A stretch of 64,000 nt of DNA from Bradyrhizobium retamae (GTDB lineage: Bacteria > Pseudomonadota > Alphaproteobacteria > Rhizobiales > Xanthobacteraceae), in NCBI RefSeq assembly GCF_001440415.1, contig NZ_LLYA01000159.1, positions 62,001 to 126,000 of the forward strand. Reading direction: 5' to 3'. The notes beneath the pieces were generated by a model, which saw nothing but the letters and a program-made list of their open reading frames with translations, had not been told where the DNA came from and ran no database searches. Below, in pieces: positions 9,296 through 17,042 of the stretch. Positions within the stretch are counted from its first letter, which is position 1; every line of letters begins with the position of its first letter. Both the position numbers and the translations under genes were made by a program.

Positions 9296-10101
9296 GGCGC
9301 GGTCTCCGCCACCCGGCCGCGCGCGACGTCGAGGAACACATCTTCCAGCGTGGTGCGGTTGTAGCGCGCCATGATCTGGTCGGGACTGTCGTCATCCTCG
9401 ATGCGGCCGCGCTTCATGATGATGACGCGGTCGCACAGCCGCTCCACTTCCAGCATGTTGTGCGAGGCCAGCAGGATCGTGGCGTCATGGGTCCTGCGAT
9501 AGTTCTGCAAATGCTGCCGCACCCAGTCGGCGGTATCCGGATCGAGCGAGGCCGTCGGCTCATCGAGCAACAGCAGCTCTGGCTGGTTGATCAGCGCCTT
9601 CGCCAGCGCGACGCGGGTCTTCTGTCCGGCCGACAGCTTGCCATTGGCGCGATCGAGAAAATCTTTCAGGTCGAGGTCGGAGGCGAGCTGCTCGATGCGC
9701 TCGGCGAGATTCTCCACCGCATAAAGCCGGCCGAATATGGTGAGGTTCTGCCGCACCGTGAGCCGCATCGGCATGTCGACATACGGGCTCTCGAAATTCA
9801 TCCGCCCGAGCACCTCGGCACTCTGCTCCGGCATCGCGTGTCCCAGCACCTGGACGCGGCCCGAGGTCGGCAGCACCAGCCCCATGATCATGGCAATGGT
9901 CGTGGTCTTGCCGGCGCCATTGCCGCCGAGCAGCCCGGTGACGCTGCCACACGCGATCCGGAACGAGATATCGTCGACGGCGCGGGTGGTCTTGTAGAGT
10001 TTTATCAGATGCGCAACCGCGATCGCGGCGGGACCTTGCGGCCCGGCCGCGGGCGATTGCGCTGGTACTGTCTCGCTATCGGCCATTACGGGGACGTTCA
10101 T
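9292..10101 (-). CDS. ABC-2 exporter ATP-binding protein
   Basis: This nucleotide-binding subunit, 269 residues from the ATG at 10101, partners with the downstream permease. It has Walker A GGNGAGKTT, signature LSAGQKTRVALAKAL, Walker B LLLLDEPTASLDP and a switch His in LLASHNM. The signature is LSAGQ rather than LSGGQ, a common variant in ABC-2 ATPases. A further in-frame ATG (MADSETV) at 10086 is an alternative start. The gene is divergent from regS, with about 115 bases between them for two promoters. Confidence 0.92.
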   Translation of the reverse strand: MNVPVMADSETVPAQSPAAGPQGPAAIAVAHLIKLYKTTRAVDDISFRIACGSVTGLLGGNGAGKTTTIAMIMGLVLPTSGRVQVLGHAMPEQSAEVLGRMNFESPYVDMPMRLTVRQNLTIFGRLYAVENLAERIEQLASDLDLKDFLDRANGKLSAGQKTRVALAKALINQPELLLLDEPTASLDPDTADWVRQHLQNYRRTHDATILLASHNMLEVERLCDRVIIMKRGRIEDDDSPDQIMARYNRTTLEDVFLDVARGRVAETAP

Positions 10102-10216
10102 TGAGCCATTGCGGGGGTGAGCGCAAGGCTTTGCAATCCTGGGCGGCGGGCGGGGCCTGCACCACACGAAATCCAGCAAATTTGTGATCGCGCGCTGCGG
10201 CAGTTAAACTCCAGCA

Positions 10217-11542
10217 ATGTCCGACGTCGCAGCCTCTGATTTCCGCCATCCGCACCGCTATGTCCGTCTCGACACGATCCTTCGGCTGCGCTGGCTGGCG
10301 GCGCTCGGCCAGCTCACCGCGATCTTCATCGTGGCGCATGGGCTGGAGTTCGACTTTCCCGTTGTTGCCTGCGTGGCCGTCGTCGGGATCTCGGCGCTGC
10401 TCAATCTTGCGCTGCAGGTTGCCTTCGACCCGATGCAACGGCTGGAACCGGTCTATGCGGCAACGCTGCTCGCGCTCAACATCGTCGAATTGGCCGCGCT
10501 GTTGTTCCTGACCGGCGGCTTGCAGAACCCGTTTTCATTTCTGTTCCTCGGCCCCGTCCTGATCTCGGCGACGGTGCTGCCGATCCGGATGACGGTTGGC
10601 CTTGGGCTGCTGGCGGTCGCCTGCTCCTCGGCGCTGGTGTTCTTCCATCTGCCGCTCCCCTGGGACAGCGAAGACCCGCTGGTGCTGCCGCCGATCTATC
10701 TGTTCGGCGTCTGGCTCTCGATCGTGCTCGCGATCGGCGTCACATCGCTCTATGCGTTCCAGGCGACCGAGGAGGCGCGCAAACTTTCCGACGCGCTGGC
10801 CGCAACCGAACTGGTGCTGACGCGTGAGCAGCATTTGACCCAGCTCGACGGGCTGGCCGCCGCCGCCGCGCATGAACTCGGCACGCCGCTGTCGACGATC
10901 TTTCTGATTTCACGGGAGCTGGAAAAGACCGTCGAGGGCAATGACCAGTTGGCCTCTGATCTGAAGACCCTGCGCGAGCAGGCGCAGCGCTGCCGCGACA
11001 TCCTCGCCAAGCTCACCCAGCTTTCCTCGTCCGGGGCACCGTTCGATCTGATGCCGCTGTCTACGCTGATCGAGGAAGTGGTGGCGCCGCACCGCGATTT
11101 TGGCGTCGCGATCAGGGTGCGGCTTGCTGTCGCAGCCACCCGGGAGCCTGTCGGCGCCAGGAACCCGGCGATTCTGTATGGCGTCGGCAACATCCTGGAG
11201 AACGCCGTCGATTTCGCGCGGACGACGGTAGAGGTTAACGCCTGGTGGAACGCGGATACGGTCGAAATCGTCATCTCCGATGACGGCCCCGGAATCGCCC
11301 CCGACATGCTGAAAAGGATCGGCGAGCCCTATTTATCAAGGCGTCGCAGCGCCGATGAAACCCACCGCGAACGCGCCGGCCTCGGCCTTGGTGTGTTCAT
11401 CGCCCGAACGCTCCTGGAACGCACCGGCGCAAAGGTCTCGTTCTCCAACCGGACTTTTCCTGATCACGGTGCCGTGGTGCGGATCGCGTGGCCGCGCGTC
11501 CGCTTCGAAGCCGAGGAAAGTGCTGCGGGGCCAGTGGATTAA
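10217..11542 (+). CDS. regS: Redox-sensing histidine kinase RegS (ActS/PrrB/RegB family)
   Basis: This 441-residue membrane sensor kinase controls redox-responsive genes through RegR. Six transmembrane segments fill residues 25-180. The ubiquinone-sensing motif GGLQNPF is at 100-106 and the H-box HELGTPLSTI has His219. The redox-active cysteine characteristic of RegB kinases is Cys259 in QAQRCRDILAKL. The N-box is near Asn325 (NILENAVDFA) and the ATP lid motif DDGPGIAP near 355. All sensing features described for RegB are therefore present. The response regulator gene starts about 115 bases downstream. In Bradyrhizobium the pair is called RegSR, and RegR contributes to fixR-nifA and other anaerobic gene expression; elsewhere it is ActSR, PrrBA or RegBA. 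Confidence 0.95.
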   Translation: MSDVAASDFRHPHRYVRLDTILRLRWLAALGQLTAIFIVAHGLEFDFPVVACVAVVGISALLNLALQVAFDPMQRLEPVYAATLLALNIVELAALLFLTGGLQNPFSFLFLGPVLISATVLPIRMTVGLGLLAVACSSALVFFHLPLPWDSEDPLVLPPIYLFGVWLSIVLAIGVTSLYAFQATEEARKLSDALAATELVLTREQHLTQLDGLAAAAAHELGTPLSTIFLISRELEKTVEGNDQLASDLKTLREQAQRCRDILAKLTQLSSSGAPFDLMPLSTLIEEVVAPHRDFGVAIRVRLAVAATREPVGARNPAILYGVGNILENAVDFARTTVEVNAWWNADTVEIVISDDGPGIAPDMLKRIGEPYLSRRRSADETHRERAGLGLGVFIARTLLERTGAKVSFSNRTFPDHGAVVRIAWPRVRFEAEESAAGPVD

Positions 11543-11657
11543 AAGGCGTTAAGGATTGGGGAAACCGGGGCTGCTCGACGCTGGGGCCCTTGGCAGTGCA
11601 AAATTACCGCGCCATATGGTCTTAAGTGCTCCGCATCCGCAACCGGGATACCTTGCC

Positions 11658-12212
11658 TTGAACGACATCGCCGAACTGAACGATCTCGCCGACCGCTCGC
11701 TGCTGATCGTCGAGGACGACAAGCCGTTTCTGGAGCGCCTGTCGCGAGCGATGGAAACCCGCGGTTTCGCGGTGACATCCTGTGACAGCGTGTCCGACGG
11801 GCTGGCGCAGATCAACAAGTCAGCACCGGCCTTTGCGGTTGTGGACCTGCGGCTCGGCGACGGCAACGGGCTCGATGTAGTGTCGGCGCTCAAGCGCAAG
11901 CGCCCCGACGCGCGCACTATCGTGCTGACCGGCTACGGCAACATCGCAACCGCCGTCACGGCGGTGAAAATGGGCGCGGTGGACTACCTCTCGAAGCCTG
12001 CTGACGCCGACGACGTGGTCGCGGCGCTGCTTGCCAGCGGCACCGAGAAATCCGAGCTGCCGTCCAATCCGATGTCGGCGGATCGCGTGCGCTGGGAACA
12101 CATCCAGCGCATCTATGAAATGTGCAACCGCAACGTCTCCGAAACCGCGCGGCGGCTCAACATGCACCGCCGCACCTTGCAGCGCATTCTGGCGAAACGC
12201 GCGCCGCGGTGA
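11658..12212 (+). CDS. regR: Redox response regulator RegR (ActR/PrrA/RegA family)
   Basis: This two-domain DNA-binding response regulator is the partner of RegS. The receiver domain contains the acidic pair in LLIVEDDKPF, the phospho-acceptor Asp in FAVVDLRLGDG, and the conserved Thr and Lys (VLTGYG, LSKPAD). A Fis-type helix-turn-helix closes the protein (NRNVSETARRLNMHRRTLQRIL). The TTG at 11658 gives 184 residues, the usual size of RegA/RegR, and starts LNDIAELNDLADRS. The in-frame ATGs at 11616 and 11556 would add 14 and 34 residues with no family counterpart. The choice of TTG is an inference from family length, since the upstream Shine-Dalgarno is weak. Confidence 0.93.
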   Translation: MNDIAELNDLADRSLLIVEDDKPFLERLSRAMETRGFAVTSCDSVSDGLAQINKSAPAFAVVDLRLGDGNGLDVVSALKRKRPDARTIVLTGYGNIATAVTAVKMGAVDYLSKPADADDVVAALLASGTEKSELPSNPMSADRVRWEHIQRIYEMCNRNVSETARRLNMHRRTLQRILAKRAPR

Positions 12213-12233
12213 TCCACGAACGCCGAATCGTAA

Positions 12234-12320
12234 GGGTGGGCAAAGCGCAGCGTGCCCACCAATCACGACAACGATAGTGGATAGACTGTGGGCACGGCGC
12301 GAACGCGCCTTTGCCCACCC
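12234..12320. repeat. Palindromic intergenic repeat (GGGTGGGCAAAG type)
   Basis: GGGTGGGCAAAG (12234-12245) is matched by its exact complement CTTTGCCCACCC (12309-12320). Inside, GCGTGCCCACC and GGGCACGGCGCG repeat the same core. Elements of this kind are widespread between genes in bradyrhizobia, which I state from general knowledge. It lies just after regR and could stabilise its mRNA 3' end. Confidence 0.6.
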
Positions 12321-12337
12321 CACAGCATCAAAACTCG

Positions 12338-12494
12338 CCATGCCTTGCGGATCGACCAGGCAGTTGACCCGCTGCGCAGCCGCCATCGCAAAGCGCACCG
12401 TCATCGACTTGCGCGTTTCCGCCGGCAGACGATGCTCCGGCGTCTAACAGTGCCGATGCGCGCCAAAGGCATCGGCTTTGATCAATCCGGTGTT
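12338..12494 (-). pseudogene. Degenerate duplicate of the mmcB 3' end
   Basis: Bases 12338-12494 align almost without gaps to 12950-13117, the 3' end of the intact mmcB gene. Long blocks match exactly, for example GCGGATCGACCAG and GCAAAGCGCACCGTCATCGA, with scattered substitutions between. On the minus strand it still reads RKSMTVRFAMAAAQRVNCLVDPQG, as in MmcB, but the stop codon is lost and there is no 5' part. The copy is in the same orientation as mmcB and, with it, brackets a sulP fragment. Confidence 0.8.
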
Positions 12495-12498
12495 TTAA

Positions 12499-12918
12499 GG
12501 GTATCACGACATCACGAGATATCCGGATGCACGCGAGATCCCTGGGCTGGTTCTGTTCCGGTGGGATGCGCCTCTGCTTTTCGCCAATGCTGAATTCTTC
12601 AAGGAGCGCGCTTTGGCCGCGGTTGCGAAATCGCCGACGCCCGCACGCTGGCTGGTCGTTGCGGCGGAGCCGGTCACCAGTGTGGACGTCGCCGCCGGCG
12701 ATACGCTCGCCGAATTGGACGAGGCGTTGCACGCGCAGGGTATCGAGCTTTGTTTTGCCGAACTCAAGGATCCCGTAAAGGACAGGCTGAAGAAATTCGG
12801 ATTATTGGCGCAGCTTGGCGAGAATTGCTTTTTCCCAACCATCGGCGCAGCCGTTTCCGGCTACCTGGAAGTCCATGATGTAGGGTGGGAAGACTGGGAG
12901 GACCGAGCCAAACGTTAG
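12499..12918 (+). pseudogene. C-terminal STAS-domain fragment of a SulP sulfate permease
   Basis: This frame is open from 12499, right after a TAA at 12496-12498, to the stop ending at 12918. It begins GYHDITRYPDAREIPG, then LVLFRWDAPLLFANAEFFKERAL, the linker and first strand of a SulP STAS domain. It continues through a complete STAS domain (AGDTLAELDEALHAQGIEL, KFGLLAQLGENCFFPTI). About 400 upstream residues, the whole membrane domain, are missing. A TTG at 12613 could start a 101-residue remnant, but it has no convincing ribosome-binding site. I read it as a decayed remnant of a SulP inorganic anion transporter. Confidence 0.85.
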
Positions 12919-12940
12919 CATGGACCCCTCTCATCCCGAA

Positions 12941-13426
12941 CTAGAACTCCCCATGCCCTTGCGGATCGACCAGACGGTTAATGCGCTGCGCGGCCGCCAT
13001 GGCAAAGCGCACCGTCATCGATTTACGCGTGGCCGCCGGCAGGCGATGCTCGGGCGCTTCGCAATGCAGATGGGCGCCATAGGCGTCGGCGATGATCAGG
13101 CCGGTATCTTCAGGAAAAATCTCGCACGGCAAATCCTGCGTGAAGGCGAAGAACAGCCGGTCGCAATGCATCCGGTAATCCTGCCATTTCTGGTCGGAAC
13201 GCAGATCTTCCACCGACGACTTGATCTCGACGATCCAGATCTCGCCCTTCTCGTTCAGCGCCACCAAATCGGCACGCCGGCCCGACGGCAGCGGCAATTC
13301 GCTGACGCACGAAAAGCCCAGCGACCGTAGCAGCCGCGCGGTGCCGCGCGCGATCGCCAGCGCCGTCTCCGACTGACGACGATCGGGCAGAGGCACGAGG
13401 TTGATGTGGCGCGCGGGTGATTCCAT
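12941..13426 (-). CDS. mmcB: MmcB family DNA repair protein (PD-(D/E)XK fold)
   Basis: This 161-residue protein of the MmcB family, first described in Caulobacter, is linked to DNA damage and translesion repair. The nuclease-like core shows an Asp in GRRADLVALN and the E-x-K pair in IWIVEIKSS, the usual PD-(D/E)XK arrangement. The C-terminal helix region MTVRFAMAAAQRINRLVDPQG is also conserved. The start ATG (MESPARHINLV) fits the family length. Its last roughly 160 bases are duplicated in degenerate form 600 bases downstream of its own end. I found no GTTC-N7-GTTC SOS box in the 70 bases upstream. Confidence 0.88.
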   Translation of the reverse strand: MESPARHINLVPLPDRRQSETALAIARGTARLLRSLGFSCVSELPLPSGRRADLVALNEKGEIWIVEIKSSVEDLRSDQKWQDYRMHCDRLFFAFTQDLPCEIFPEDTGLIIADAYGAHLHCEAPEHRLPAATRKSMTVRFAMAAAQRINRLVDPQGHGEF

Positions 13427-13504
13427 GACGCTCGAACCATAGCCGATTTCGGGCCGTCCAACAGGCGGTCCCGCGCCGCGTCGGCCGCAAATTTGTTCCC
13501 CGGG

Positions 13505-13605
13505 CCCCCCGCTCGGCGCTCGCGGAGCCTGTCATCACTCCGCGAGCGCACTTGCGCTCGTCGCTGGGCGCGCGTTCGCGCGACCCGTTGCTCGATTGGC
13601 CGGGA
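13505..13605. repeat. GC-rich palindromic intergenic repeat
   Basis: The segment contains nested short inverted repeats, including GCTCGCGGAG with CTCCGCGAGC, GCGAGCGCAC/TTGCGCTCG, and GCGCGCGTTCGCGCG. Its last part, GCGCGACCCGTTG, recurs in the element at 18317-18382, so the two belong to related families. It lies between the divergent mmcB promoter and the end of the RMD1-like gene. No gene is visible in it. Confidence 0.55.
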
Positions 13606-13614
13606 CGACAAAGC

Positions 13615-14490
13615 TCAGGGGTGCCGACCCATGGCGAGTTGATAGATCGTCACCAGAACCTCGAACAGGATCAGGAGCACGATGATCATTTCGAGCCGAA
13701 GCGAGCGACGCGTGTCGATGATATCGGTCAACACCTGCGCGCTCTCGGCAATCACGGCGAGCTTGTGATTCAGCGATTCCGCGCGCTCATTGAGCTCGTA
13801 CTCGTCCTCCAGCCGGGCATACAGCCGCTCCAAATGCGGCTTATCCCAGAGCACGTCGGGTTTCTCTGCCACCTCGACCGGCCCCGACACCCGATGCCGC
13901 ACCAGAAGCGCGCCGCCGATATTTTTCAGGATCGAGCGACGGCTGCCGCGCATACGCCCGCTCAGCGCCAGTTCCCGCGCGAAGGGTTCGGTCGTGTCAA
14001 AGACGCTGGCAACCTCGCGTTCATGCCGGGCCAGGACGACGCTCTTCGCCAGCGCCTCGCAAATCAGGATCAGTCGGTCAGGCGACAGGCTTTGCAGGCA
14101 GATCGGGCCGCCGGGTGGAATCTGGTCCTCCTTTTCCGGGGCCAGCTCTATGATTGCGATTTCCTCGTCGCGCCGCGCAAACTTGCCGGTCATGCGGTGA
14201 TCCAGGCCGCGGAGAAATTCCTCCTCTTCCAGCGCATTCAGCCCGATCAGAACCACCACGCCATAGCGAAACAGGACCGCGACACCGTTTTCATTGACGC
14301 GAAATGCCAGTGGCGTCGTTGCCAGCACGTCGCCGCGCTCGAGCCCCGATGTATTGAGGCGATCGCTGACAAAGAATGCCCGCGCCGTCGTTCGGGCCCC
14401 GCCGAGCGGCGATTTGGAGGCTTGGTTTATGACCTGCGCATCCCCGCCGAAATCACGATGGGCGCCGATGCGATTTCCGTCTTTCGTCAC
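13615..14490 (-). CDS. RMD1/DUF155 family membrane-anchored protein
   Basis: This 291-residue protein of the RMD1 (YagE/DUF155) family has eukaryotic members that act in mitochondria (Rmd1, Mrx10, RMND1). The family core runs from about residue 60 (FRYGVVVLIGLNALEEEEFLRGL) to 250. It ends with one transmembrane anchor (EMIIVLLILFEVLVTIY) about ten residues from the C-terminus. The GTG at 14490 is chosen as start because GGAGGG lies ten bases before it; an in-frame ATG at 14571 would run over the upstream region of the divergent MBL gene. The bacterial function is unknown. Confidence 0.85.
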   Translation of the reverse strand: MTKDGNRIGAHRDFGGDAQVINQASKSPLGGARTTARAFFVSDRLNTSGLERGDVLATTPLAFRVNENGVAVLFRYGVVVLIGLNALEEEEFLRGLDHRMTGKFARRDEEIAIIELAPEKEDQIPPGGPICLQSLSPDRLILICEALAKSVVLARHEREVASVFDTTEPFARELALSGRMRGSRRSILKNIGGALLVRHRVSGPVEVAEKPDVLWDKPHLERLYARLEDEYELNERAESLNHKLAVIAESAQVLTDIIDTRRSLRLEMIIVLLILFEVLVTIYQLAMGRHP

Positions 14491-14579
14491 TAAATATTCC
14501 CTCCGTGCAAACCCTACCACGGACTGAAACGGACCCCATACCGGTTCCCGTCCGTGTTGACCCCTTTTCAAGGTAGAAT

Positions 14580-15260
14580 ATGGTACCTGCCATGGATGAT
14601 AAAACCGACACCCAGGCGAAGGCCGGCGCGACGATCGTGCCGGTGACGCTGTTCGAGCAGAACTGCACCATCATCTGGCACGAGCCTTCCAAGAAGGCCG
14701 TGGTGATCGATCCCGGCGGGGACGTTCCAAAAATTCTGGAGGCGATCAAGCAGACCGGCGTCACGGTCGAGAAAATCTGGCTGACGCACGGCCATATCGA
14801 TCATGTCGGCGGCGCCGCCGATTTGCGTGACGCGCTGCAGGTCAAGATCGAGGGTCCGCATATCGCCGATAAATTTCTGCTCGACAACGTCGTGTCGAGC
14901 GGCGAGCGCTTCGGCATCACCGGGGTGCGCAATTTCGTGCCCGACCGCTGGCTCGACGAAGGCGATTCTGTCTCGATCGGCGAGCTTGCCTTCGACATCC
15001 TGCACTGCCCCGGCCACTCACCCGGCAGCGTCGTGTTCTTCAACAAGGAATTGCGCTTCGCCCATGTCGGCGACGTGCTGTTCAACGGATCTGTCGGGCG
15101 CACCGACCTGCCGGGCGGCAGCCACGCCACGCTGATCAATTCGATCAAGGAAAAGCTATTGCCGCTTGGCGACGACGTCGGCTTCATCTGCGGCCATGGC
15201 GCCGGCTCCAGCCTCGGTCAGGAGCGGCTGACCAATCCGTTCCTTACCGACGAGATGTGA
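14580..15260 (+). CDS. MBL-fold metallo-hydrolase, glyoxalase II/YcbL-like
   Basis: This 226-residue beta-lactamase-fold hydrolase has the metal motif THGHIDHVGG at about residues 60-69 and GHSPGS near 140. GDVLFNGSVGRTD supplies the bridging Asp near 160, and CGHG supplies the final His near 207. This set is diagnostic for YcbL and glyoxalase II-like enzymes acting on thioesters such as S-lactoylglutathione, and no persulfide dioxygenase features stand out. AAGGTAGAAT just before the ATG supports this start. It is divergent from the RMD1-like gene, with 89 bases between the two starts. Confidence 0.9.
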   Translation: MVPAMDDKTDTQAKAGATIVPVTLFEQNCTIIWHEPSKKAVVIDPGGDVPKILEAIKQTGVTVEKIWLTHGHIDHVGGAADLRDALQVKIEGPHIADKFLLDNVVSSGERFGITGVRNFVPDRWLDEGDSVSIGELAFDILHCPGHSPGSVVFFNKELRFAHVGDVLFNGSVGRTDLPGGSHATLINSIKEKLLPLGDDVGFICGHGAGSSLGQERLTNPFLTDEM

Positions 15261-15294
15261 GTTGAAATTGTGCGGCTGACGCTGTGATGTCCGG

Positions 15295-16506
15295 CTACTT
15301 CATCAAGCCTGCGGCCGTCAGGGCGCGGGTGATGACGCTGCCGACATCGATGCCGCGGCGCTTCGTTTCGCGCGGCGCCGGCTTGTGTTCGCGAACCGGC
15401 TTGTGGGTCCTGGACCAGAGTCTTGCGGCGATATCGGACGACTGCAGGGATTCGGTAGCAGCCGACGGAACGATCTTTGGCGCCTGCGCCGGCCTGGCCG
15501 CTTCGCTGGCCGGACTGACGCGCTCGGTCAGGCCGAAAAAATTGGCAATGTGATACGACGAGGAAATTCCCGCCTCGATCAGGAACGCTCCTTCCGCGCC
15601 GTAGCGCTCGTCATTGCCGGCAAGCCCCAGCGGCGTACCGTGCGCCATATCGGTGATGGTATAGGACTCCACGACGGTCTCGCCGTCTTCATTCCACCAG
15701 ACCTCGCGCGGATGGCCGTCGACGTCTCCCGTCGACATCGGCGCCGCCGGCAGGCCGTGGACGTCGAGCCACTGCTTGACGATCTCATTGGCGTTGCCCG
15801 GGTTGACGGTGCGGTCAGCGCTGCCGTGCCAAACCGATACTTTCGGCCATGGTCCCCTATGCTTTGAAGCCTTGCGCACGAGATCGCCCAGCTTGCCGGC
15901 GGGGCGTGATGTCGACTGCATCATGCCGCCGAGCGCTTCGCGGACATTGCTGGCGATACCGTAGGGCAGACCGGCGATGATGGCACCGCCCGCAAACACG
16001 TCCGGATAGGTCGCCAGCATCACCGACGTCATCGCGCCACCGGCGGAAAGCCCGGTGATGAAGATGCGGCGCGAATCGAGTTTGTGATCGGCGACCATCC
16101 GCGCGACCATCTGACGGATCGAAGCGGCCTCGCCGCGGCCGCGCGCGATGTCGCCCGGATTGAACCAGTTGAAGCAGGTGTTGGCGTTGTTCGACGCCTG
16201 CTGCTCCGGCATCAGCAACGCAAACCCGTAGCGGTTGGCAAGCGTCGACCAGCCGGTGCCGAAATCGTAACCGGCTGCGGTCTGGCCGCAGCCATGCAGG
16301 ACGACAACAAGGGCCGACGCGCGCGGAAGCTGTTCGGGCACATATGCGAACATCTTGAGCGCGCCGGGATTGGTACCGAATCCGTCGATTTCTACCGATG
16401 GACTGCGGGTCTCCGGCGATGAACTTCGGCCATAGATTCCCAAGCCATTGAAGCCGTTCAGCTTCGGAAAATGGCGCAGGAATTCGACGTTCTTGGCGAG
16501 AGACAA
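15295..16506 (-). CDS. PHB depolymerase family esterase (LpqC/alpha-beta hydrolase)
   Basis: This 403-residue alpha/beta hydrolase resembles extracellular PHB depolymerase and feruloyl esterase catalytic domains (Esterase_PHB). The oxyanion region LVVLHGCGQTAAGYD is followed by the nucleophile box TGLSAGGAMTSVM and a C-terminal MAHGTPLG with the likely catalytic His. No signal peptide is visible. About 90 Pro/Ala/Arg-rich residues follow the domain and end EITRAL-like in a short helix. The TTG at 16506 (LSLAKNVEFLRHFPKL) is taken as start because CAGGAG lies six bases before it. An in-frame start at 16566 adds 20 residues without support. The substrate is probably a short polyester or oligomer. 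Confidence 0.85.
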   Translation of the reverse strand: MSLAKNVEFLRHFPKLNGFNGLGIYGRSSSPETRSPSVEIDGFGTNPGALKMFAYVPEQLPRASALVVVLHGCGQTAAGYDFGTGWSTLANRYGFALLMPEQQASNNANTCFNWFNPGDIARGRGEAASIRQMVARMVADHKLDSRRIFITGLSAGGAMTSVMLATYPDVFAGGAIIAGLPYGIASNVREALGGMMQSTSRPAGKLGDLVRKASKHRGPWPKVSVWHGSADRTVNPGNANEIVKQWLDVHGLPAAPMSTGDVDGHPREVWWNEDGETVVESYTITDMAHGTPLGLAGNDERYGAEGAFLIEAGISSSYHIANFFGLTERVSPASEAARPAQAPKIVPSAATESLQSSDIAARLWSRTHKPVREHKPAPRETKRRGIDVGSVITRALTAAGLMK

Positions 16507-17042
16507 TTGCAGCTCCTGGGGCGAGTCGTTCCTATGAACGCTACCAAGAACAGATAGTTGCCGCACTGCAAACTAAAAAGACCGTGCACTGTCATTCCCC
16601 ACAATCAAATTTTGGCAACTGACGTTAATGTGTCATCCCGTGATCCGACGCATCCATGACAGGAATGCGGCGCAGACGATGACGACAACGCAAACAGCGC
16701 GCACGCGACGAGCAGCACGGGCCGCGCCGATTGGGCTGGTGCGATCGCGAAGAACAATAGAAGCGACCTGAAATAGGGTGAAGGCGTGCCCGACGTGCTG
16801 GAGTCCACCACATCACCGGCGCCTGAATTATCTCCTGAAAGTACGCGTCGGCATCACGCGCGATCTCGAAAAATTTCTCACCGAGCGATCAAGACCGCGT
16901 AATTCCGGGCGGCGGCAAGTCAGCCAACTACGCGCGACAACCATGCCGGCTGCCCGGCTCCGAGGATTGCCTTGCTCCGGTCCACCCCGTAGGTTTCATG
17001 CCAAGCAATTCCAAAGAACAATAGACCCGGAGAGAACCACCC
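16507..17042. other. Intergenic region with no convincing gene
   Basis: The stretch between the esterase start and the luciferase-like gene holds no frame that I can support. A minus-strand frame at 16605-16811 has hydrophobic runs (LLLFFAIAP, LLVACALFAL) but starts with GTG, lacks a ribosome-binding site and resembles no family I know. It may be the eroded end of a membrane protein. The last 30 bases carry the GGAGAG Shine-Dalgarno of the gene at 17043. Confidence 0.4.

Noticed and set aside
12613..12918. Intact stand-alone STAS-domain gene
   Set aside because: Homology to the SulP linker extends upstream of the only possible TTG start to a stop codon at 12496, and there is no ribosome-binding site, so a truncated sulP remnant explains it better.
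13427..13500. LexA (GTTC-N7-GTTC) box upstream of mmcB
   Set aside because: One GTTC is present next to the start, but no second GTTC lies at the required distance on either side.
16605..16811. Small membrane protein gene on the minus strand
   Set aside because: It starts with GTG, has no ribosome-binding site, is not conserved with any family I know and overlaps equally plausible frames in the other phases.
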